This document shows positions 18,711 through 26,162 of a stretch of DNA of 43,633 nt, piece by piece (position 1 is the stretch's first letter; each line of letters opens with the position of its first letter). The stretch is from Halothiobacillus sp. (GTDB lineage: Bacteria > Pseudomonadota > Gammaproteobacteria > Halothiobacillales > Halothiobacillaceae). Made by a program: the position numbers and the translations under genes. The notes beneath the pieces are model-generated. The model was not told the origin of the DNA. It was given only the letters and a program-made list of their open reading frames with translations, and did no database searches. The DNA is taken from positions 1 to 43,633 of the forward strand of contig JAGXHU010000003.1 in assembly GCA_024636015.1 (NCBI GenBank), read 5' to 3'.

Positions 18711-19532
18711 TTACCCGCGCATCCCGATACCACGATGGAACAACCGCAGCGTGACGCCAAACAGCAACACGATACTGACGATCAGGATCACATAGGTGCT
18801 GTACACCGGCACATCTGAAATCCCCAACATGGCGTAACGGAAGCCATTGATGATGTACAGAATGGGGTTGAACATCGAGACCTGCTGCCAGAAAGGCGGC
18901 AGCATATGAATTGAATAAAACACACCACCGAGATAGGTCAGCGGTGTCAGGATAAAGGTCGGCACAATCGTGATGTGATCGAAACTATTCGCGTAGATGG
19001 CATTAATCAAACCACCGAGTGCGAACAAGGCAGACGTCAGAATCGCCACCCCCAGCAGATCAACAATGCTGTGCACATCCAGCGCGGCAAAAAACACGGC
19101 CACCACAGTCACCGCCGCACCAACCGCCAACCCGCGCGCCATGCCCCCCGCGATATAGCCCAGGATAATCAGCCAATGCGGCATGGGCGACACCAGCAGT
19201 TCCTCGATATGCCGGGCGAACTTCGCCCCATAGAACGAGGACACCACGTTCGCGTAGCTCTGGGTGATGACCGCCATCAGGATCAACCCCGGCACCAGAT
19301 AATTGATATAGGGCACCCCATCGATCTCGCCCACACGCGGGCCGATCAGATGGCCGAACACAATGAAATACAGCGAGGTCATGATCATTGGCGGCAGAAT
19401 GGTCTGCATCCAGATCCGGCCGAAACGCAGGACCTCACGAATCAACAAGGTGTTGAAAGCATTGAATGTTTGCCGAATCGTCAACCCCTGCTCGACGGCG
19501 GCATTAACATGGTGTTCGATACGGGGACTCAT
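18711..19532 (-). CDS. yadH: ABC-2 type transporter permease (YadH type)
   Basis: 273 residues with six membrane helices. The sequence FNTLLIREVLRFGRIWMQTILPP near the start, GHLIGPRVGEIDGVPYINYLVPGLI, and FGAKFARHIEELLVSPMPHW type segments (here SFYGAKFARHIEELLVSP) are characteristic of the ABC-2 permease family that includes YadH and polysaccharide/drug exporters. It would form a homodimeric channel with the ATPase encoded just before it; the two genes overlap by four bases, so they are translationally coupled. The substrate cannot be read from the sequence. The GC content and style match the neighbours. Confidence 0.88.
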   Translation of the reverse strand: MSPRIEHHVNAAVEQGLTIRQTFNAFNTLLIREVLRFGRIWMQTILPPMIMTSLYFIVFGHLIGPRVGEIDGVPYINYLVPGLILMAVITQSYANVVSSFYGAKFARHIEELLVSPMPHWLIILGYIAGGMARGLAVGAAVTVVAVFFAALDVHSIVDLLGVAILTSALFALGGLINAIYANSFDHITIVPTFILTPLTYLGGVFYSIHMLPPFWQQVSMFNPILYIINGFRYAMLGISDVPVYSTYVILIVSIVLLFGVTLRLFHRGIGMRG

Positions 19533-20458
19533 TGATTCGCCTCATTGCTGTTTTTCACCAATTTCAGGAAGAGCTCTTCCAGACGATTGGTTTTGTTTTT
19601 CATCCGCGTCACGTTAATGCCGTGGCCACGGAGCACCTCGAACACCTCGGATAGCGATTGCTCCTTGGCCAGATCAACCTCGATCACGTCCACATCCGTC
19701 AAACGGGCACTGATAGCCGGTACGGCCGGCAGCGAACTGACGGACTGGTCGCAATACAGCACGAAGGTTTCCTGGGACAGGTTGTCCAGCAAGTACCGCA
19801 TATTGGTGTTTTCGATAATCCGACCTTCATTGATGATCGCAATATTCCGGCAAAGCTGTTCCGCCTCTTCGAGATAGTGCGTCGTCAGAATAATGGTCGT
19901 GCCCGCTTCATTGATGTCGGTCAAAAACTGCCACATGCCGCGGCGCAGTTCGATATCCACCCCGGCGGTCGGTTCGTCCAGAATCAGCAGGCGCGGCTCG
20001 TGCACCAGAGCGCGGGCAATCATCAGGCGGCGCTTCATCCCGCCAGACAATTGTCGCGACATCGATTTGCGCTTTTCCCACAAGCCCAGTTCCTGCAACA
20101 GATGATCGCTGCGCGCACGCGCCGCTTTACGGGTCATGCCGTAGAAACCGCCCTGATTGATCACCACTTCTTCAACCGGTTCGAACTGATTGAAGTTGAA
20201 TTCCTGCGGCACAATACCGATCTGCGACTTGACCCAGGAACGGTCGGTGTCCAGATCCCGGCCAAACACCCGAACCACCCCCTCGCTCTTGCTCACTAGA
20301 GATGAGAGAACCCCGATCGTGGTCGACTTGCCCGCGCCATTAGGGCCCAGCAGGGCGAAAAAATCACCGGGCTCGATCATCAAATCGATGCCTTTCAGCG
20401 CTTCGGCCCCGCTGGCATAAGTTTTAGATAGATTGTGAATTTCAACGGCAGGAGTCAT
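19529..20458 (-). CDS. yadG: ABC transporter ATP-binding protein (YadG type)
   Basis: 309 residues. Walker A (GPNGAGKST, about 38-46), the Q-loop in PQEFNFNQFEPVEE, the signature LSGGMKRRLMIARAL, Walker B (LLILDEPTAGVD) and the H-loop (TTHYLEEAEQL) are all intact, so ATP hydrolysis is expected. About 80 residues after the nucleotide-binding domain form the C-terminal extension usual for this exporter class. It powers the YadH-like permease encoded next. The start is ATG 20458. The TRIC-family gene lies 20 bases upstream on the same strand, so one transcript probably covers yicG-like, yadG, yadH and rlhA. Confidence 0.92.
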   Translation of the reverse strand: MTPAVEIHNLSKTYASGAEALKGIDLMIEPGDFFALLGPNGAGKSTTIGVLSSLVSKSEGVVRVFGRDLDTDRSWVKSQIGIVPQEFNFNQFEPVEEVVINQGGFYGMTRKAARARSDHLLQELGLWEKRKSMSRQLSGGMKRRLMIARALVHEPRLLILDEPTAGVDIELRRGMWQFLTDINEAGTTIILTTHYLEEAEQLCRNIAIINEGRIIENTNMRYLLDNLSQETFVLYCDQSVSSLPAVPAISARLTDVDVIEVDLAKEQSLSEVFEVLRGHGINVTRMKNKTNRLEELFLKLVKNSNEANQ

Positions 20459-20478
20459 GAATATCCAGGGTTATTGAG

Positions 20479-21093
20479 TTAGGAAGCACGCGCAGCGGGG
20501 AGGTGCCAATGATAGACGATGCCAAGCCCCCGGATGATCAGGGCGGCCACGAAACCGACGATCAGCGCCCAGATCGGCTGATGCAAAAAAACAGCCAACA
20601 GAACATAGACCACCCCGCCGACCAGCGCCGCACTGGCATAGATTTCCCGGTGCAGCAGCAGGGGCGGCTCGCCGGCCAACACGTCACGAATCAACCCGCC
20701 GAACGCGGCGGTCATCATACCCATGATAATGGCGATAAACGGGTTGGTTCCACTGGCGAGGGCGATCTGCACACCGAGCACGCTGAACGCGGCCAGTCCC
20801 ACCGCATCGGCCCAGAGCAACCAGCTCAATCGGCGGTGGACGTGCTGCAACAGGTAAAACGTGGTCAGGGCCGACACCACGCAAATGACGATGTATTCCC
20901 AGTGTACGACCCAAAACACGGGTCGAGCCAGGATCAGATCCCGCAGCGTGCCGCCGCCGATCCCCGTCACCGTCGCTAGAATGGAGAACCCCATCCAATC
21001 CATACGTTTGCGCGCTGCAACCAGTGCGCCGCTGATGGCAAACACCACCGTACCAAAGTAATCGAGGCCCCGCAGTAAATCCGCAATAATCAA
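20479..21093 (-). CDS. TRIC/UPF0126 family membrane protein (YicG type)
   Basis: 204 residues with about seven membrane helices and an internal repeat, as in prokaryotic TRIC channels. Each half carries the glycine-rich signature: GFSILATVTGIGGGTLRDLIL in the first and ITGMMTAAFGGLIRDVLAGEPP-like sequence (here IIMGMMTAAFGGLIRDVLAG) in the second. The N-terminus LDYFGTVVFAISGALVAARKR is typical. The role is probably monovalent cation permeation; the physiological purpose in bacteria is not settled. The start is a TTG at 21093 with GGATGG a few bases upstream; no ATG or GTG in frame gives a better N-terminus. It is the first gene of the minus-strand run to rlhA. Confidence 0.88.
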   Translation of the reverse strand: MIIADLLRGLDYFGTVVFAISGALVAARKRMDWMGFSILATVTGIGGGTLRDLILARPVFWVVHWEYIVICVVSALTTFYLLQHVHRRLSWLLWADAVGLAAFSVLGVQIALASGTNPFIAIIMGMMTAAFGGLIRDVLAGEPPLLLHREIYASAALVGGVVYVLLAVFLHQPIWALIVGFVAALIIRGLGIVYHWHLPAARAS

Positions 21094-21231
21094 GTGAACG
21101 ATCCATCCAAAATCGCAATTCCGAGTAAAAAACTCAGGCGAAGAGAAAAAGTGAGTCTGCTATTGTATGCGAATGTATGACCAAACATCCCACCGCCCTC
21201 CGGCTTGGTCGTTGTTTTCGTGAGAACCGCC

Positions 21232-22656
21232 ATGACTACGTTTTTTACGCCAGCCACCCCCGACGCCCTGCCGACCGCCGCCGCCAACCTGTTCGAGCCT
21301 GAGCTGATCCGTCGCTACGACAAATCCGGGCCCCGTTATACCTCCTACCCCACAGCAGTTCAGTTTCACGATGAATTTGGTGAAGCGCAGTATCACGTAG
21401 CCGCCCCACGCTCGAATGAGGCGGGCGGCCCGCTGTCGCTGTATGTGCATATCCCGTTCTGCGACACCGTGTGTTATTACTGCGCCTGCAACAAGGTGGT
21501 CACCAAGGATCGCGGCCGCGCTCAGCCCTATGTGGATGATGTCGTGCGGGAACTGGCCCTGCAGGCGCCCCTGTTCGATACCGGACGGCCGGTCGATCAA
21601 CTGCATTGGGGGGGCGGCACGCCAACCTTCCTGTCCGACGATCAGATGCGCGAGATCATGCAGGCTACCGGCCGGCATTTCGAACTCAAAACCGACGACA
21701 CGGGCGAATACTCCATCGAAATCGACCCGCGCGAGGCCGATGCCCATACCATTGCCGTGCTGCGTGAACTGGGCTTCAACCGCATCAGTCTCGGCGTGCA
21801 GGATTTCGACCCGACCGTGCAAAAGGCTGTCAATCGCATCCAGAGCATTGCCGAAACCCGCACCGTCATCGATGCAGCCCGTGCCGAGGCCTTCCACGGC
21901 GTGAGTCTCGACCTGATTTACGGCCTACCGTTCCAAAGCCGCGATTCGTTCATGCGTACGCTGGATACCGTGATCGAGATGGCACCGGACCGGCTGTCGA
22001 TCTTCAACTACGCCCATCTGCCCACCCGCTTCAAACCGCAGCGCCGGATCGATACCGACGATCTGCCCACCTCCGCCGAAAAACTGGCGATTCTCGGGGG
22101 GAGCATTGAGCGACTGCAAGAAGCCGGTTATGTCTTGATCGGGATGGATCATTTCGCCCGCCCCGACGACCCGCTGGCCATCGCCCAGAGCAACGGCACC
22201 CTGCATCGCAATTTCCAGGGCTACTCCACCCACGCCGAATGCGACATGGTCGCCGTGGGCGTGTCCTCGATCAGTCAGGTCGGCGATGCCTTCAGCCAGA
22301 ACACCAAGGATCTGATCGCCTATCACGAAGCCGTGAGCGCCGGGCGCCTACCGATCGAACGGGGCTATGTCCTGACACCGGAGGATCACATCCGCCGGTT
22401 CGTCATTGTGTCGCTGATCAGCCATTTCCGGCTGGATTTCGCCGCGGTGACCCGACGCTTCGGCATCGACGTACCCAGCCACTTTGCCGATGCGCTGGCA
22501 CAGTTGCAGCCGATGGCGGCGGACGGACTGGTCCGATTGAGTCCCAACAGCGTTGATGTTCTGCCGCGCGGGCGGCTCTTGATCCGAAATATCTGTATGG
22601 CCTTCGACGAATACCTGAACCCGGAAGGCCTGCAGCGCTTCTCGCGCGTTATCTGA
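21232..22656 (+). CDS. hemN: Oxygen-independent coproporphyrinogen III oxidase
   Basis: 474 residues, radical-SAM enzyme that converts coproporphyrinogen III to protoporphyrinogen IX for haem synthesis without oxygen. The cluster motif is CDTVCYYCAC (Cys 77, 81, 84, plus 86), the CxxxCxxCxC form of true HemN. Other HemN marks are YDKSGPRYTSYPTAVQF near the start, HWGGGTPTFLS, EIDPRE, GFNRISLGVQDFD and the substrate-side YTTHAECDM-type block (here YSTHAECDMVAVGVSSIS). ATG 21232 gives the correct N-terminus; an upstream GTG in frame is less likely. No clear FNR/ANR box (TTGAT-N4-ATCAA) was seen in the 138-base gap. Four bases separate it from the next gene. Confidence 0.95.
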   Translation: MTTFFTPATPDALPTAAANLFEPELIRRYDKSGPRYTSYPTAVQFHDEFGEAQYHVAAPRSNEAGGPLSLYVHIPFCDTVCYYCACNKVVTKDRGRAQPYVDDVVRELALQAPLFDTGRPVDQLHWGGGTPTFLSDDQMREIMQATGRHFELKTDDTGEYSIEIDPREADAHTIAVLRELGFNRISLGVQDFDPTVQKAVNRIQSIAETRTVIDAARAEAFHGVSLDLIYGLPFQSRDSFMRTLDTVIEMAPDRLSIFNYAHLPTRFKPQRRIDTDDLPTSAEKLAILGGSIERLQEAGYVLIGMDHFARPDDPLAIAQSNGTLHRNFQGYSTHAECDMVAVGVSSISQVGDAFSQNTKDLIAYHEAVSAGRLPIERGYVLTPEDHIRRFVIVSLISHFRLDFAAVTRRFGIDVPSHFADALAQLQPMAADGLVRLSPNSVDVLPRGRLLIRNICMAFDEYLNPEGLQRFSRVI

Positions 22657-22660
22657 CGCC

Positions 22661-23728
22661 ATGACCCCAGAACGTATCCCCGTCACCCTGCTGACCGGCT
22701 TCCTCGGCAGCGGCAAAACCACTCTACTGAACGAATGGGTACAGCAGCCGGAATTTGCCCGCAGCCTGATCATTATCAATGAATTCGGCGACGCCTCGCT
22801 CGATCATCTGCTGGTCACCCATAGTGAGGAACAGCCGGTTGTCGAACTGGCCGGTGGCTGTCTGTGCTGCACGGTACGCGGCGACCTACAAAAAACCCTG
22901 ATCGATGCGCGTTGGCGCTTTGCCCGTGGCGGGCAACGTCAGTTCGATCGGGTGATCATCGAAACCACTGGTTTGGCTGACCCCGTGCCTATCATCAACA
23001 CCCTGGTCAACACCCTCACCTCAAACGACACACTGGCCCGCCATTACCAGTGGCAGGGTGTGGTCACGACAGTCGATGCCCTGCAGGGCGCGGACACCCT
23101 GGCGCGTTTCCCCGAAGCCGTTCGACAAGTCGTATTCGCCGATCTGGTCCTGATCACCAAATCAGATGAAACCGATGTCGAACGCACAGAATCCCTGAAA
23201 CAAAAAATCCAGTCTATGAATCCATCGGCAGACCTATTGACGACCAGCCTCACCACGGCTGACCCATCGGTACGAAACCGACTCTTTTCAGCGCTGTCGG
23301 CCGTCACATCCGGCGCGGTTCATCCTGCAGCCACAAAGGGCATACCGGGGCTGCACATACGGAAAATTCATACCCTCGTCAGCAAGGAGTCACCCGAGGT
23401 AATACATCAGGAAACGATGACGAGTTTCAGTTGGATCGCGGATCAACCCATCGCCACCCAGGATTTCGCGGCATGGTGGACCTTCGTGCAGTCGGAAGCC
23501 GGGGCAGGGTTATTGCGGCTGAAAGCGCTGATCCAAACCACGGATTCTCAGAATCCGCAGTTGATGCAGATCGTGCAACACCGGGTGCACGCACCAACAA
23601 CCTTGGCCGACTGGCCGACTAACGACCATCGTAGCCGAGTCGTCGCTATCGGGGAACCCGACGTGCTGGAAGCTATCGCAGTGGCTACCGGACAAATGAG
23701 CGCGCATCGATCCTCAGAAACAGGTTAA
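22661..23728 (+). CDS. COG0523 (CobW/YjiA/ZagA-type) GTPase metallochaperone
   Basis: 355 residues. Walker A is GFLGSGKTT (about 12-20), the metal-binding CxCC motif is in ELAGGCLCCTVRGDL, the family E-T-T-G-L-A-D-P segment follows (IIETTGLADPVPI), and the guanine-specificity motif appears as ITKSDE rather than NKxD. Proteins of this family use GTP to hand zinc, cobalt, nickel or iron to client proteins. The C-terminal CobW_C domain begins near residue 225 (LHIRKIHTLVSKE). It starts four bases after hemN, so the two are probably cotranslated; a link between metal delivery and haem synthesis is possible but not shown. Its last bases overlap the end of the convergent response regulator gene. 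Confidence 0.88.
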   Translation: MTPERIPVTLLTGFLGSGKTTLLNEWVQQPEFARSLIIINEFGDASLDHLLVTHSEEQPVVELAGGCLCCTVRGDLQKTLIDARWRFARGGQRQFDRVIIETTGLADPVPIINTLVNTLTSNDTLARHYQWQGVVTTVDALQGADTLARFPEAVRQVVFADLVLITKSDETDVERTESLKQKIQSMNPSADLLTTSLTTADPSVRNRLFSALSAVTSGAVHPAATKGIPGLHIRKIHTLVSKESPEVIHQETMTSFSWIADQPIATQDFAAWWTFVQSEAGAGLLRLKALIQTTDSQNPQLMQIVQHRVHAPTTLADWPTNDHRSRVVAIGEPDVLEAIAVATGQMSAHRSSETG

Positions 23729-24648
23729 TTCACGCCCATCCGGCGGAAATAACCCATCACTCGGTCTGACAGGCCGGTCAGTAACGGCTTGGTCGATTTC
23801 GCAACGGCATGTCGCTTACGCGTCTCTGGTTGCAGCTGCAGAACCTGGTGGTAATCAAGCGCCGACTGCATGTTTTTCGTGAAGGTACCGACATGGCCCG
23901 GTTTGGGATGGAAGCGGAAGACCTGCCCCTGATTGATCAGTCCGACCAGCAACTCGTAATCCCGCAACTGGGTGAGCACGATGGTAACGAGATCCGGGTG
24001 CGTCTGCTTGAGGGCCTTGATCGCCCCGACATGACTCGCTTGACCATCCATCACATCCGCGACCATGACCCCGATATCCTGCTGATCCAACAACTCCATC
24101 GCCTCATCCAGATCGCGCGCCCAGAACAGGGGATTGCTGGGTGGCGTGGCTCGTCGTACCAGTTCGTGTGCCAGAGGATCCCGATCCAGCAACAAAATAC
24201 CGGTACGGGCTTTTGCGGCTGATATCGCTGGTTGAAGATCTTGACGACTGGCTGCCGCAAAGCTCAATTCGGCCACCTCCGCCGCTGCCCGGACATCGGC
24301 CCGAATCTGCTCGGCATCCCAGGGTTTTTGCAGAAAGCGGAAAATCTCGCCTTCATTGACCGAACCGATAACCGCCGCGAGATCGGCATACCCTGTTAAT
24401 AGGAGACGCATGGTATTGGGAGAGACCTCGCGTATACCGCGCAGCACTTCCACACCGCTCATGATGGGCATGCGCTGATCGGAAATAACGACCGAAATGG
24501 TTTGCTGACGCGCCATTTCGATGGCCTCGTGGCCGTTATCGGTGGTCAGCACATCGAACTCGGTGCGAAATAGCATCTTCAATGATCGGGTAATTCGCGC
24601 CTCATCATCGACCAACAGCAGAGTGGGCTTGGTAAACAGTTCGCTCAT
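23725..24648 (-). CDS. Response regulator with two receiver domains, no output domain
   Basis: 307 residues from ATG 24648 (GAGGAA seven bases upstream). The first receiver (about 8-125) is complete: acidic pair LVDDE, phospho-acceptor Asp57 in VVISDQRMP, Thr in LLLTGYAD and Lys in FLQKPW, of the RpfG/RpfR-like class. A second receiver-like domain (about 148-265) has LLLDRD, an Asp in VMVADVMDG and FRFHPKP, so its acidic pocket may survive although the surrounding sequence is divergent. The remaining 40 residues are basic and hold no known domain. It follows the histidine kinase gene by 17 bases and is the natural partner of that kinase. Output is therefore by protein contact rather than DNA binding. 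Confidence 0.87.
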   Translation of the reverse strand: MSELFTKPTLLLVDDEARITRSLKMLFRTEFDVLTTDNGHEAIEMARQQTISVVISDQRMPIMSGVEVLRGIREVSPNTMRLLLTGYADLAAVIGSVNEGEIFRFLQKPWDAEQIRADVRAAAEVAELSFAAASRQDLQPAISAAKARTGILLLDRDPLAHELVRRATPPSNPLFWARDLDEAMELLDQQDIGVMVADVMDGQASHVGAIKALKQTHPDLVTIVLTQLRDYELLVGLINQGQVFRFHPKPGHVGTFTKNMQSALDYHQVLQLQPETRKRHAVAKSTKPLLTGLSDRVMGYFRRMGVN

Positions 24649-24665
24649 GATTAATTCCTCAACTG

Positions 24666-26087
24666 CTAGGCTTGCACGGAACCGACCTTGGTCGTGTCCT
24701 CGGACAATTCATCTTGATTGGGTGAGAGCATCCCTGCGGTGATTTGGGCATCTGGCGCCATGGCACTGTCTATGCCTTCGGTTATTTCATTGTCATCGTT
24801 GGAAACGGCAGGGCCATTGATCGGCAGGCTGATCTCGAATCTGGTGCCGATCCCCTCCTTGGTCGCCAGACGGATATCCCCGCCATGATCCTTGATGATC
24901 CGGTAGCTGATCGACAACCCCAGCCCCGTGCCCTCACCGACCTTTTTCGTGGTGTAAAAAGGCTCGAAAATCCGTGCGACGTGCTCTTCAGGAATCCCGC
25001 TGCCATTGTCTTCAATACTGATACAGGCAAACTCGCCCCGAACGTAGGTACGAATCAGCAATCTACCCCGATCATGCGTGATCGCGTGTGCGGCATTCGT
25101 AAAAATGTTGAGCAGTACCTGGTTGATTTGGGACGGGGCGCAAGGCACATCGGGTAGTAACTCAAACCGCTTTTCAATCGTTACCTTATTTTTCAGATGA
25201 TGTTGCCCAACCGTCAACGCCGTTTCAATATTTTCAATCAGATTCACGCGATCGGTTGTCGCCCGGTCTACGCGGGCGAAGTTCTTGAGGCTTTGAACAA
25301 TTTCACCAATCTGTTTGAGACCGAAACGCGTGTCCTGGAACAACTCGGTCAGGTCGGCGAGATCCGACACGACGTCGAAATCCTCGCGAATCGAGGCGAT
25401 CGACTGGATTCGCGACTCAATCTCCTGAGGTTCTGCCGTTTGATTGACCAGCCCATCGAACAGTTGTTCGTATTCCTGGAGCAGGACCTGAATCTGAGCG
25501 AGCATTTCCTGAGCCATTTGCACATTGTTGCCAACATAACCGAGCGGTGTGTTGATCTCATGTGCGACGCCAGCCACCATCTGACCTAGTGCGGCCATTT
25601 TCTCCGACTGAATCAGGTGCGCCTGTGAAGCCTTGATTTCCTGGTTGGCCTTGGCCAGGGCCTGATTACGCTGCCCCAGACGCTGCTCGACCATTTTCAG
25701 CACGTCGGCTACGGAGCCCATGCCTGCATAGGTGCCATCGATTTCGGTAAAGATGAAATCTTCGACGATCGGGATACGAATCTGACTCGTGACCGTGGAA
25801 ATCACATCTGTCGTCGCGTCCGACAGCGAGACGATGACCGGCATCGCATTCATAAAAAAGCGAATCGGCCGTTTACCGAATAAGTCCCGAGAGTATTTGT
25901 TCAGCAACAATTCCATCAAGGCATGGCGACTGATCAAACCCACTGGGGTGTTCGTCTCGTCCACAACCGCCAACGACAGCATGCGCTCGAATCCGCCCTG
26001 CTGGAATCGATCCGTCACGTCACTAAGTGCCATATCAGCAGACAAGGGAAGAACAGGTTCTAGCAACGCACGAAGGGGCGACGACAT
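24666..26087 (-). CDS. Cytosolic sensor histidine kinase with CBS-like input domain
   Basis: About 473 residues, no membrane helix. Residues 1-135 form a CBS-pair-like input module (VGLISRHALMELLLNKYSRDL, then FMNAMPVIV and IDGTYAGMGSVADVLKMVEQ) of the kind found in GGDEF-EAL proteins. A coiled coil leads to the dimerisation domain with the phospho-accepting His in ALGQMVAGVAHEINTPLG, and the catalytic domain has N (NQVLLNIFTNAAHAI), G1 (DNGSGIP), F (FEPFYTTK) and G2 (GEGTGLGLS) boxes, all intact. About 55 acidic residues trail the kinase. The start is ambiguous between TTG 26096, GTG 26090 and ATG 26087; I take the ATG. It is cotranscribed with the double-receiver regulator. The input module resembles that of the phosphatase at 30959. 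Confidence 0.9.
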   Translation of the reverse strand: MSSPLRALLEPVLPLSADMALSDVTDRFQQGGFERMLSLAVVDETNTPVGLISRHALMELLLNKYSRDLFGKRPIRFFMNAMPVIVSLSDATTDVISTVTSQIRIPIVEDFIFTEIDGTYAGMGSVADVLKMVEQRLGQRNQALAKANQEIKASQAHLIQSEKMAALGQMVAGVAHEINTPLGYVGNNVQMAQEMLAQIQVLLQEYEQLFDGLVNQTAEPQEIESRIQSIASIREDFDVVSDLADLTELFQDTRFGLKQIGEIVQSLKNFARVDRATTDRVNLIENIETALTVGQHHLKNKVTIEKRFELLPDVPCAPSQINQVLLNIFTNAAHAITHDRGRLLIRTYVRGEFACISIEDNGSGIPEEHVARIFEPFYTTKKVGEGTGLGLSISYRIIKDHGGDIRLATKEGIGTRFEISLPINGPAVSNDDNEITEGIDSAMAPDAQITAGMLSPNQDELSEDTTKVGSVQA

Positions 26088-26162
26088 CACGGACAACTCA
26101 CAGAACTTAATTAGTTTTGAATATTATTGAAGCAATGTGACATCTTTATGATCACGCCCTGT

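Noticed and set aside
16992..18818. 608-residue open frame on the plus strand opposite rlhA
   Set aside because: It mirrors rlhA and the end of the permease gene; RlhA signatures are clear on the minus strand.
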